In this document: positions 55,467 to 63,630 of the stretch, in pieces
Layout: each line of letters begins with the position of its first letter
Position numbering within the stretch: position 1 is the first letter of the stretch
Assembly: GCF_014651135.1 (NCBI RefSeq)
Contig: NZ_BMWH01000010.1
Coordinates: 62,001-126,000, forward strand
Reading direction: 5' to 3'
DNA: 64,000 nucleotides
Source: Streptomyces echinoruber
Lineage (GTDB): Bacteria; Actinomycetota; Actinomycetes; Streptomycetales; Streptomycetaceae
The notes under the pieces: model-generated
The model's database searches: none
What the model saw: only the letters and a program-made list of their open reading frames with translations
What the model was told of the DNA's origin: nothing
Translations under genes and position numbers: made by a program

Positions 55467-56222
55467 ATGGCGTTCACGCGCGCCACCGGCAAGCACCGCC
55501 GTCCCGGCCGGACGCAGCGCACCACCGCCCGCGCGGCGGGCGTCGCGGCCCTCACCACCGCCGGCGCCGTCGGCACCCTCGCCGCCCCGGCCCTCGCCGC
55601 CGACGAACCCGCCCCGGAGCAGACTGGCCTCATCCCGGTCGTCGCCATCGGCGACACGGTCGCCGCCCAGATCGACGCGCAGGCCGCCGCCCAGGAGCAG
55701 GCCGCGGAGCAGAAGAAGGCGGAGGAGGCCGCGCGCCGCAAGGCCGCCGAGGAGGCGCGCAGGGCCCGCGAGGCCAAGGAGCGCGCCGCCCGCGAGGCCG
55801 AGCGCAAGCGCCTGGACACCTTCGTGCTGCCCATCACCGGCTCCTACATCTCCACCGGCTACAAGGCCGGCGGGTCCCTGTGGTCCTCCGGCAGCCACAC
55901 CGGCGTCGACTTCCACGCCGCCGGCGGCACGCCCGTCCACGCGGTCGGCGCCGGCACCGTCGTGCAGACCGGCTGGGGCGGGGCGTACGGCAACCAGATC
56001 GTGATCAAGATGAACGACGGCACGTACACCCAGTACGGCCACCTGTCGTCCATCGAGGTCTCCGTGGGTCAGGAGGTCACCCCCGGCCAGCAGATCGCGC
56101 TGTCCGGCGCGACCGGCAACACCACCGGCCCGCACCTGCACTTCGAGGCCCGCACCACCCCCGAGTACGGCTCCGACATCGACCCCGTCGCCTACCTGCG
56201 CAAGCACGGCGTGAGCATCTGA
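55467..56222 (+). CDS. Secreted M23 peptidoglycan endopeptidase
   Basis: Protein of 251 residues. A signal peptide ends at A-L-A-A-D near residue 45. A Glu/Ala/Lys/Arg-rich coiled coil spans residues 65-118. The LytM domain follows, with H-T-G-V-D-F-H (first zinc His and Asp) and H-L-H-F-E (second His and zinc His). It cuts peptide cross-links of the cell wall outside the membrane. Expression is governed by the c-di-AMP riboswitch directly upstream, as for other wall hydrolases in streptomycetes. Confidence 0.95.
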   Translation: MAFTRATGKHRRPGRTQRTTARAAGVAALTTAGAVGTLAAPALAADEPAPEQTGLIPVVAIGDTVAAQIDAQAAAQEQAAEQKKAEEAARRKAAEEARRAREAKERAAREAERKRLDTFVLPITGSYISTGYKAGGSLWSSGSHTGVDFHAAGGTPVHAVGAGTVVQTGWGGAYGNQIVIKMNDGTYTQYGHLSSIEVSVGQEVTPGQQIALSGATGNTTGPHLHFEARTTPEYGSDIDPVAYLRKHGVSI

Positions 56223-56261
56223 CCCGCCCCGCCCGGCGACCGCGCCCCACTCCCGCCCACT

Positions 56262-56283
56262 GCCCCGGCCCGGCCGGGGCTTT
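56262..56283 (+). terminator. Terminator after the M23 gene
   Basis: GCCCCGGC (56262-56269) pairs with GCCGGGGC (56273-56280) around a three-base loop and is followed by TTT. Confidence 0.75.
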
Positions 56284-56421
56284 CGGCGTTTCAGGACGCC
56301 CGCTGTCCAAAAAACTCCATGGATTCGATCCCGCCGTCGGAAATTACCGCCCTTTGCCCTAGAGTTCACGGAACACGCGTCCATCGTCGACGTTTCACGG
56401 GGATCGAGGCGGAGGTCGGTC

Positions 56422-57117
56422 ATGCGTATTCCGGCGCATTCGGTGTGCACGGCGATCCGGGACGACATCGTCGCCGGTGTCCACGAGCGCGGCAGCCGGC
56501 TCACCGAGGAACTCCTCGCCCGCCGGTACGGCGTCTCGCGCGTCCCCGTGCGCGAGGCGCTGCGCACGCTGGAGGCGGAAGGCTTCGTGGTGACCCGGCG
56601 GCACGCGGGCGCGTGCGTCGCGGAGCCCACCGAGCAGGAGGCCGCCGACCTGCTGGAGATGCGCCTGCTGCTGGAGCCGCTCGGCGCCGCCCGGGCCGCC
56701 CAGCGCCGCACCGAGGCGCACCTGAAGGTGCTGCGCGGCCTGGTCCGGCTGGGCCGGGAGCGGGCCCGCCGGGGCGGCGGCGAGGACCTGCGCTCCCTGG
56801 ACGGCTGGTTCCACGAGACGCTCGCCCAGGCGTCCCGAAGCCCCGCGCTGACCGCCCTGCTGACCCAGCTGCGGCACAAGATCGCCTGGATGTACACGGT
56901 CGACGCGCCGGCCGATCCCGTGGAGTCCTGGGCGGAGCACGGCGCCATCGTGGACGCCGTCGCCCGCGGCGACAGCGAGCGCGCGCGGGCGATCACGGCC
57001 CTGCACACCGAGCGCTTCGGCGCCGCGCACCGCCTGCGTCCCGGCGCCGGCGCGGAGCGCGCCGACCGCGTGAGGAATTCGCAACACCCCGTAAACATGC
57101 CGGGCCCGCGCCCTTAA
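56422..57117 (+). CDS. GntR-family (FCD) transcriptional regulator
   Basis: Protein of 231 residues; GGCGGAGG lies nine bases before ATG 56422. The winged helix is L-T-E-E-L-L-A-R-R-Y-G-V-S-R-V-P-V-R-E-A-L-R-T-L-E-A-E-G-F. The FCD ligand domain has F-H-E-T-L-A-Q-A-S and W-A-E-H-G-A-I-V-D-A, with acid/histidine residues that usually bind a metal and a small carboxylate. The gene stands alone between the M23 gene and ptsH. Targets are unknown. Confidence 0.92.
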   Translation: MRIPAHSVCTAIRDDIVAGVHERGSRLTEELLARRYGVSRVPVREALRTLEAEGFVVTRRHAGACVAEPTEQEAADLLEMRLLLEPLGAARAAQRRTEAHLKVLRGLVRLGRERARRGGGEDLRSLDGWFHETLAQASRSPALTALLTQLRHKIAWMYTVDAPADPVESWAEHGAIVDAVARGDSERARAITALHTERFGAAHRLRPGAGAERADRVRNSQHPVNMPGPRP

Positions 57118-57322
57118 CACGGACACCGTATACAAAGAAGGGATATGCGGCGGAGGCGTATTTCCGCTGCCCTTTTCCGTGCGTGTCGTGTGCGCTTTTT
57201 CGTGTGTGCCGTGTTTGCCGTGTGTGCCGTGTGCGCTCGCGCGCGGTCGGCCGATTGCCTTCCGCACTTTTTCGTGCGCCCGGGAAAATACCGGCGGAGG
57301 CCGCCGGCTGCCCGGCGAAAAG

Positions 57323-57362
57323 GCGAAAGCCGCGCCGCCCGCACGGGCGACGCGGCTTTCGC
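57323..57362 (-). terminator. ptsH terminator
   Basis: A 12-bp stem GCGAAAGCCGCG (57323-57334 with 57351-57362) carries a second inner stem of four GC pairs. On the minus strand it is followed by CTTTTC. The preceding 200 bases contain no gene but have GTG/TGC repeats. Confidence 0.85.
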
Positions 57363-57381
57363 GGCGGGTGCCGCGGGCGCG

Positions 57382-57663
57382 TCAGACGGTCTCGGGGAGT
57401 TCCTCGAGACCCTCGCCGACCAGCTTGGCGAGCCGGTCGAGCACGACGTCCGCGCCCTCGGCGTCGGAGGCGAGGACGACCTCCTCGCCGCCCTGGGCGC
57501 CCAGGCCGAGGACCGCCAGCATCGAGGCCGCGTTGACGGGGGTGCCGCCGGGCTTGGCGATCGTCACGGGAACACCTGCGGCCGTGGCGGCCCGGACGAA
57601 GATGGAGGCGGGGCGGGCGTGGAGGCCCTCGGCCCAGCCGACGTTGACGCGGCGCTCAGCCAT
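57382..57663 (-). CDS. ptsH: HPr, phosphocarrier of the PTS
   Basis: Protein of 93 residues; GAAGGG precedes the ATG. The phosphorylation site His15 is in E-G-L-H-A-R-P-A-S. The regulatory loop N-A-A-S-M-L-A-V-L-G-L-G-A keeps the serine that HPr kinase phosphorylates in firmicutes, though actinobacteria generally lack that kinase. HPr passes phosphate from enzyme I to sugar-specific enzymes IIA. It is monocistronic here. Confidence 0.96.
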   Translation of the reverse strand: MAERRVNVGWAEGLHARPASIFVRAATAAGVPVTIAKPGGTPVNAASMLAVLGLGAQGGEEVVLASDAEGADVVLDRLAKLVGEGLEELPETV

Positions 57664-57879
57664 GTGTTGCTGCCCTTCACTCTCAGGGTTGTCTAGACCA
57701 GTTTCCCACACCGTGAAGCGGCCGGGAACGGTTCTGCGCACCTCTGCGCACCGTCCCGGCACGGTGTCGGGCCGCGGCCTCGGCCCGACACCCGGCCTTC
57801 ACGGACGTCCCTTGCGGAACGCGGGTCCCCCACAGACTGCCTCGCGCCGTCGCCGGACGCGAGCCGTACCCTGGGGCCC

Positions 57880-60744
57880 ATGCAGCAGACCTCGTCGGCC
57901 CGGCAGGAATACCCCTCCCACTGGGAGGCCGACGTGGTGCTGCGCGACGGCGGCACCGCGCGCATCCGGCCTATCACCGCCGACGACGCCGACCGCCTGG
58001 TCAGCTTCTACGAGAAGGTGTCGGACGAGTCGAAGTACTACCGCTTCTTCGCGCCCTACCCGCGTCTGTCCGCGAAGGACGTCCACCGCTTCACGCACCA
58101 CGACTTCGTGGACCGGGTGGGACTCGCCGCCACGATCGGCGGCGAGTTCATCGCCACCGTACGCTATGACCGCGTCGGCCCCGACGGCCTGCCCGCCTCG
58201 GGGCCCGCCGACGAGGCCGAGGTCGCCTTCCTCGTCCAGGACGCCCACCAGGGCCGCGGCGTGGCCTCCGCCCTCCTGGAGCACATCGCGGCCGTCGCGC
58301 GCGAGCGCGGCATCCGCCGCTTCACCGCCGAGGTGCTCCCCGCCAACACCAAGATGATCAAGGTGTTCACGGACGCGGGCTACACGCAGACCCGCAGCTT
58401 CGAGGACGGCGTCGTGCGCCTGCACCTCGACCTGGAACCGACCGACCGCTCCCTGGCCGTGCAGCGCGCCCGCGAGCAGCGCGCCGAGGCCCGCTCGGTG
58501 CGGCGGCTGCTCCAGCCCGGCTCGGTCGCCGTGGTCGGCGTCGGCCGCCGCCCCGGCGGCGTGGGCCGCAACGTGCTGGGCAACCTGCGCCACGCGGGCT
58601 TCACCGGCCGTCTGTACGCCGTCAACAAGGCCCTGCCCGAGGAGCAGAAGGACATCGACGGCGTGCCCGCCCACCGCTCCGTGCGGGACATCCCCGACCC
58701 CGTCGACCTCGCCGTCGTCGCCGTGCCCGCCGAGCACGTCCCCGAGGTCGTCACCGAGTGCGGCGAGCACGGCGTGCAGGGCCTCGTCGTGCTGTCCGCC
58801 GGGTACGCCGAGAGCGGTCCCGAGGGGCGCGAGCGGCAGCGCGCGCTCGTCCGGCAGGCCCGCGCGTACGGGATGCGCATCATCGGCCCCAACGCCTTCG
58901 GGATCATCAACACCGACCCCGAGGTGCGGCTCAACGCCTCGCTCGCCCCGCAGCCGCCCCGCCCCGGCCGCATCGGCCTGTTCGCCCAGTCCGGCGCCAT
59001 CGGCATCGCCCTGCTGTCCCGGCTGCACCGGCGCGGCGGCGGCGTCACCGGCGTCACCGGCGTGTCCACCTTCGTCTCCTCCGGCAACCGCGCCGACGTC
59101 TCCGGCAACGACGTCCTGCAGTACTGGTACGACGACCCGCGCACCGACGTCGCCCTGATGTACCTGGAGTCCATCGGCAACCCGCGCAAGTTCACCCGCC
59201 TCGCCCGCCGCACCGCCGCCGCCAAACCCCTGGTCGTCGTGCAGGGCGCCCGCCACGGCGCGGCCCCGCAGGGCCACACGGTACGGCCCACGCGCCTGTC
59301 CCACGCGACCGTCTCGGACCTGCTGCGGCAGGCCGGCGTGATCCGCGTGGACACCATCACCGAGCTGGTCGACACCGGTCTGCTGCTCGCCCGCCAGCCG
59401 CTGCCCGCCGGCCCGCGCGTGGCGATCCTCGGCAACTCCGAGTCGCTCGGCCTGCTCACCTACGACGCCTGCCTCGCCGAGGGCCTGCGCCCGCACCCCC
59501 CGCTCGACCTCACCACCGAGGCCTCGGCCGCCGACTTCCACGCGGCGCTCTCGCGCGCCCTGGCCGACGACACGTGCGACGCCGTGGTGGTCACCGCGAT
59601 CCCCGGCGTGGGCGAGGTGTCGCTGGGCGACGCGGAGCTGGCGGAGGCCCTGCGCTCCGCGACCGCCACGGCGCCCGCCAAGCCGGTGCTCGTCGTGCAC
59701 GTGGAGCTCGGCGGGCTCGCCGAGGCCCTGTCGGCCGCGGCCGGCACCGCGCCCCAGGCCCGTCCCTCGGAGCCGGCTCCCCGCCCCGCGGAGGCCGGCG
59801 CCGGCAGCCGGGGCCGGCCCGCCGAGCCGCCCGCCTCGCCCGCCGAGCCGCCCGCCGCGCCCGCCGGGGCGCCGCGGGACGCCCGCCTCATCCCCGCCTA
59901 CCCCGCCGCGGAGCGCGCCGTGCGCGCCCTCGCCCAGGCGGTCTCGTACGCCCGGTGGCGGCGCGAGGCCGCCGACCCGGGCCGGGTGCCCGAGTACGAG
60001 GACATCGACGAGAAGGGCGCCGCCGACCTGATCCACGGCCTCCTCGCGTGCGGGAAGGGACTCACGCTCGGCGCCGAGGAGACCTGCGAGCTGCTCGGCC
60101 GCTACGGCATCCTCGTGCGCCGCGCCCTGTCCGCCCCCACCCCCGACGCGGCCGCCGCGGCCGCCCGCACCCTCGGCTACCCCGTCGCCCTCAAGGCCAC
60201 CGCCCCGCACCTGCGCCACCGCGCCGACCTCGGCGGCGTCCGCCTCGACCTCGCCGACGAGGACCAACTGCGCCGCGCCTACGCGGAGTTGACCGACCTT
60301 TTCGGCGGCCCCGAGGAGCTGCGCCCGGTGGTGCAGCAGATGGCGCCGCGCGGCGTGGACACCGTCGTGCGGGCCGTCATCGACCCCGCGGTCGGCGCGG
60401 TGCTGTCCTTCGGGCTCGCCGGGGCGGCCTCCCAGCTGCTCGGTGACACGGCCCACCGGCTCGTCCCCGTCACCGACCGGGAGGCGAGCGCGATGATCCG
60501 CGCCGTGCGCACCGCGCCCCTGCTGTTCGGCTGGCGCGGCTCCGACCCGGTGGACACCGCGGCCCTGGAGGAACTGCTGCTGCGCGTCTCCCGTCTCGTC
60601 GACGACCACCCCGAGGTCGTCGCCGTCACCCTGGAGCCCGTCGTCGTGGCCTCCAGCGGCCTCAGCGTCCTGGGCGCCTCCGTCCGCCTCGCGCCCCCGC
60701 CCGCCCGCGACGACCTCGGCCCGCGCACCCTGCCGGCGTACTGA
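57880..60744 (+). CDS. Pat-type protein lysine acetyltransferase (GNAT plus acyl-CoA synthetase domains)
   Basis: Protein of 954 residues. The N-terminal GNAT domain (residues 20-190) has V-Q-D-A-H-Q-G-R-G-V-A-S-A-L-L-E-H as acetyl-CoA loop. A CoA-binding Rossmann domain (about 205-330, P-G-S-V-A-V-V-G-V-G-R-R), a succinyl-CoA-ligase-like domain, a Pro/Ala linker (620-680) and an ATP-grasp domain (707-954) follow. Streptomyces Pat enzymes with this order acetylate and inactivate acyl-CoA synthetases. TACCCT (57867-57872) is a -10 seven bases from the ATG, so the transcript is likely leaderless. Confidence 0.9.
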   Translation: MQQTSSARQEYPSHWEADVVLRDGGTARIRPITADDADRLVSFYEKVSDESKYYRFFAPYPRLSAKDVHRFTHHDFVDRVGLAATIGGEFIATVRYDRVGPDGLPASGPADEAEVAFLVQDAHQGRGVASALLEHIAAVARERGIRRFTAEVLPANTKMIKVFTDAGYTQTRSFEDGVVRLHLDLEPTDRSLAVQRAREQRAEARSVRRLLQPGSVAVVGVGRRPGGVGRNVLGNLRHAGFTGRLYAVNKALPEEQKDIDGVPAHRSVRDIPDPVDLAVVAVPAEHVPEVVTECGEHGVQGLVVLSAGYAESGPEGRERQRALVRQARAYGMRIIGPNAFGIINTDPEVRLNASLAPQPPRPGRIGLFAQSGAIGIALLSRLHRRGGGVTGVTGVSTFVSSGNRADVSGNDVLQYWYDDPRTDVALMYLESIGNPRKFTRLARRTAAAKPLVVVQGARHGAAPQGHTVRPTRLSHATVSDLLRQAGVIRVDTITELVDTGLLLARQPLPAGPRVAILGNSESLGLLTYDACLAEGLRPHPPLDLTTEASAADFHAALSRALADDTCDAVVVTAIPGVGEVSLGDAELAEALRSATATAPAKPVLVVHVELGGLAEALSAAAGTAPQARPSEPAPRPAEAGAGSRGRPAEPPASPAEPPAAPAGAPRDARLIPAYPAAERAVRALAQAVSYARWRREAADPGRVPEYEDIDEKGAADLIHGLLACGKGLTLGAEETCELLGRYGILVRRALSAPTPDAAAAAARTLGYPVALKATAPHLRHRADLGGVRLDLADEDQLRRAYAELTDLFGGPEELRPVVQQMAPRGVDTVVRAVIDPAVGAVLSFGLAGAASQLLGDTAHRLVPVTDREASAMIRAVRTAPLLFGWRGSDPVDTAALEELLLRVSRLVDDHPEVVAVTLEPVVVASSGLSVLGASVRLAPPPARDDLGPRTLPAY

Positions 60745-60951
60745 GGACACCGGCCCACCGCCCACCGGGCCGCACGCCGGCCGCGGACCGTACGCCGTCA
60801 CCGGACCGCCCACCGCCGCCGGACCACACGCCGTCATCGCGCCGCCCACCGCCCACCGCTGCCGGACCGCCCGCCGCACCCGTTGCGCGAACGGTCCGGG
60901 GTGCTCCCGACCGGCCCGGAGCGGCCCGCCCCACGGATTAGGATGGACGGC

Positions 60952-61539
60952 ATGGCCAAGACCAGTACGACGACCCAGGGGCTGCGTGCGGCGATCGAGC
61001 GCAGCGGCTACTACCCGGCCCTCGTGGCCGAGGCGGTGGAGGCCGCTGTGGGCGGCGAGCCCATCCGGTCGTACCTGGTCCACCAGGAGACCACGTTCGA
61101 CCAGAACGAGGTGCGCCGGCACGTGACCGTGCTGGTCCTCACCGACAACCGGTTCATCGTCAACCACACCGACGAGCAGGGCGCGGACGACACCTCCCCG
61201 ACGCCCTACGCGACAACGTCCACCGAGTCGGTGCGGCTGGACCGCATCTCGTCGGTCGTGGTCAGCCGCGTGGTCGCCAACCCGGAGGCGTACACGCCGG
61301 GCTCGCTGCCCCGCGAGGTGGTGCTCACCATCGGCTGGGGCGCCGTCAACCGCATCGACCTGGAGCCCGCCGCCTGCAGCGACCCCAACTGCGAGGCCGA
61401 CCACGGCTACACGGGCAACTCCACCGCCGACGACCTGACCCTGCGCGTCAGCGAGACCGGCGACGGCCCGGAGACCGTGCGCCAGGCGCTCGCCTTCGCC
61501 CAGGCCCTCTCCGAGGCGACCGCGGACCTCGGCCGCTGA
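60952..61539 (+). CDS. DUF5998 protein
   Basis: Protein of 195 residues. ATG 60952 was chosen because TAGGAT (60940-60945) ends six bases upstream, which fits a leaderless transcript; ATG 60943 is also in frame. I recognise the actinobacterial DUF5998 family: Y-Y-P-A-L-V-A-E-A-V, H-Q-E-T-T-F-D, and C-S-D-P-N-C-E-A-D-H-G-Y-T-G. The fold looks like a PH-type barrel, and the two cysteines plus His may bind metal. No function is known. The next gene starts on the last base of its stop codon. Confidence 0.85.
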   Translation: MAKTSTTTQGLRAAIERSGYYPALVAEAVEAAVGGEPIRSYLVHQETTFDQNEVRRHVTVLVLTDNRFIVNHTDEQGADDTSPTPYATTSTESVRLDRISSVVVSRVVANPEAYTPGSLPREVVLTIGWGAVNRIDLEPAACSDPNCEADHGYTGNSTADDLTLRVSETGDGPETVRQALAFAQALSEATADLGR

Positions 61540-62729
61540 TGGTGCAGCCCGCCGCCTGGGACCAGCCCGAACCGCTCTCCCTCGACACCGCCCCGGTGCC
61601 CGAGTACGGTTCCGGCTCGCTCGCCGACCTGCTGCCCACCCTCGCCGCGGGCATGGGCGTGCCCGGCACCGCCGCCGCCATCCGGGAGCTGACCCCCGCC
61701 GACCGCAACTGCGTCTTCCTCATCGACGGGCTCGGCTGGGAGCAGCTGCGCGCCCACCCCGAGGAGGCGCCGTTCCTGACCTCGCTCCTGGCCGGCTCGC
61801 GCGGCGGCACCGGCCGCCCGATCACCGCCGGCTTCCCGGCGACCACCGCGACCTCCCTCGCCTCCGTCGGCACCGGCCTGCCCCCGGCCGAGCACGGCCT
61901 GCCCGGCTACACCGTGCGCGACCCCGCCACCGGCGAGCTGATGAACCAGCTGCGCTGGCAGCCGTGGACGGACCCGCAGGTCTGGCAGCCGCACCCGACC
62001 GTCTTCCGCCTCGCGCAGGAGGCCGGCGTGCACGCCGCCCAGGTGTCCTCCCCGGCCTTCGAGCACACCCCGCTGACCAGGGTCGCGCTCAGCGGCGGAA
62101 CGTTCTTCGGGCGGCTCTCCGGCGAGGACCGCGTCGACCTCGCCGCCGAGCAACTGGCCGCCGCCGACCGCGCCCTGGTCTACACGTACTACGCCGAACT
62201 CGACGGCGCCGGCCACCGCCACGGCGTCGACTCCGACACCTGGCGCGGCCAGCTGATGCACGTCGACCGGCTGGCGCAGCGCCTCGCGGAGCAACTGCCG
62301 CCGCGCAGCGCGCTGTACGTCACCGCCGACCACGGGATGATCGACATCCCCTTCGACGAGCTGCACCGCATCGACTTCGACGAGGACTGGGAGCTGCGCG
62401 CCGGCGTGGCCCTGCTCGGCGGCGAGGGCCGCGCCCGGCACGTCTACGCGCTGCCGGGCGCCGAGAACGACGTGCTGACCTGCTGGCGCGAGGTGCTCGG
62501 CGAGCAGTTCTGGGTGGCCTCGCGCGACGAGGCCGTCGCCGCCGGCTGGTTCGGGCCGCGCGTGGAGGACCGCGTCTACGCCCGCATCGGCGACGTGGTC
62601 GCCGCCGCCCGCGACGACGTGCTGCTCATCGCCTCCGCGCGGGAGCCGAAGGAGTCGTCCATGGTGGGCAACCACGGCTCCATGACACCCGCCGAGCAGC
62701 TCGTGCCCCTGCTCGAAGTGCGTTCCTGA
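61539..62729 (+). CDS. Alkaline phosphatase superfamily phosphodiesterase (NPP type)
   Basis: Protein of 396 residues, co-transcribed with DUF5998 (TGATG overlap). The metal-binding start is F-L-I-D-G-L-G-W, the nucleophile is Thr102 or Thr103 in G-F-P-A-T-T-A-T-S, and later metal ligands are in Y-Y-A-E-L-D-G-A-G-H-R-H-G and T-A-D-H-G-M-I-D. This is the nucleotide pyrophosphatase/phosphodiesterase pattern. There is no signal peptide, so it is cytoplasmic. The substrate is unknown. Confidence 0.92.
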   Translation: MVQPAAWDQPEPLSLDTAPVPEYGSGSLADLLPTLAAGMGVPGTAAAIRELTPADRNCVFLIDGLGWEQLRAHPEEAPFLTSLLAGSRGGTGRPITAGFPATTATSLASVGTGLPPAEHGLPGYTVRDPATGELMNQLRWQPWTDPQVWQPHPTVFRLAQEAGVHAAQVSSPAFEHTPLTRVALSGGTFFGRLSGEDRVDLAAEQLAAADRALVYTYYAELDGAGHRHGVDSDTWRGQLMHVDRLAQRLAEQLPPRSALYVTADHGMIDIPFDELHRIDFDEDWELRAGVALLGGEGRARHVYALPGAENDVLTCWREVLGEQFWVASRDEAVAAGWFGPRVEDRVYARIGDVVAAARDDVLLIASAREPKESSMVGNHGSMTPAEQLVPLLEVRS

Positions 62730-62791
62730 CACCGGCCTCGAAGCGCGTTCCTGACACCGGCTCGGCCGGCCTTCGGGAACGCTTGTGCGCG

Positions 62792-62835
62792 TTGCCGAGT
62801 GGGCACGTGCCCACTAGAGTGGGCGCATGCCCACT
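62792..62835 (+). promoter_or_regulatory. Leaderless promoter bracketed by two palindromic operators
   Basis: TTGCCG (62792-62797), a 17-bp spacer and TAGAGT (62815-62820) form the promoter, with predicted +1 at the ATG (62827). AGTGGGCACGTGCCCACT (62798-62815) is a perfect 18-bp palindrome filling the spacer. AGTGGGC-GCAT-GCCCACT (62818-62835) has the same arms and covers +1. The centres are 20 bp apart, two helical turns. The TetR gene convergent downstream is the candidate regulator. Confidence 0.8.
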
Positions 62836-63630
62836 ATGCCTCACGAACACCGCGCCATGGCCGAGTCGTTCGGCGGGGACGCCGAGCGCTACGACCGCGC
62901 CCGCCCCCGCTACCCGCAGGCCCTGGTGGAGCACGTCACCGGGGCGAGCCCCGGCCGGGCGTTCCTCGACGTCGGCTGCGGCACCGGCATCGCCGCCCGC
63001 CAGTTCCTGGCGGCCGGCTGCACGGTGCTCGGCGTCGAGCCGGACGCGCGCATGGCGGAGGTGGCCCGGCGGCTGGGCGTGGACGTGGAGGTGTCGACGT
63101 TCGAGGCGTGGGAGCCGGCCGGCCGCCGCTTCGACGCCGTCGTCTCGGGGCAGGCCTGGCACTGGATCGACCCGGTCGCGGGAGCCGCCAAGGCGGCGCG
63201 GGTGCTGCGGCCCGGCGGCGTGCTGGCCCTGTTCTGGAACGTGCCCCGGCTGCCGCCCGCCGTGGCCGGCGCCCTGGCCGAGGTGTACGCGCGCGTGGTG
63301 CCCGACGCGCCCTTCGACCTGCGGGCGATGGCGGACGCCTCCGCCGTGGACCGGTACCGGGAGCGGATCTTCGGCGCCGCCCGCGACGGCCTGCGCGAGA
63401 CCGGCCGCTTCGCCGCGCCGCGGGAGTGGCGGCAGGACTGGGAGTACACCTGCACGCGCGAGGCCTGGCTGGAGCAGCTGCCCACCTCCGGCGCGCTCAC
63501 CCGGCTCCCGCCGGACCGGCTGGCGCAGGTCCTGGACGGCGCCGGCGCCGCCGTCGACGCCCTGGGCGGCAGCTTCCCGCTCACCTACGCGACGGTGGCG
63601 CTCACCGCGGTGCGGACTGGCGCCGCCTGA
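62827..63630 (+). CDS. Class I SAM-dependent methyltransferase
   Basis: Protein of 267 residues. Motif I is F-L-D-V-G-C-G-T-G, followed by V-L-G-V-E-P-D (post I) and A-W-H-W-I-D-P, which together place it in the Methyltransf_11/25 group of small-molecule methylases. There is no Shine-Dalgarno; the promoter geometry predicts a leaderless mRNA starting at the ATG. The 3' end overlaps a convergent TetR gene by 29 bases. The substrate is unknown. Confidence 0.92.
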   Translation: MPTMPHEHRAMAESFGGDAERYDRARPRYPQALVEHVTGASPGRAFLDVGCGTGIAARQFLAAGCTVLGVEPDARMAEVARRLGVDVEVSTFEAWEPAGRRFDAVVSGQAWHWIDPVAGAAKAARVLRPGGVLALFWNVPRLPPAVAGALAEVYARVVPDAPFDLRAMADASAVDRYRERIFGAARDGLRETGRFAAPREWRQDWEYTCTREAWLEQLPTSGALTRLPPDRLAQVLDGAGAAVDALGGSFPLTYATVALTAVRTGAA

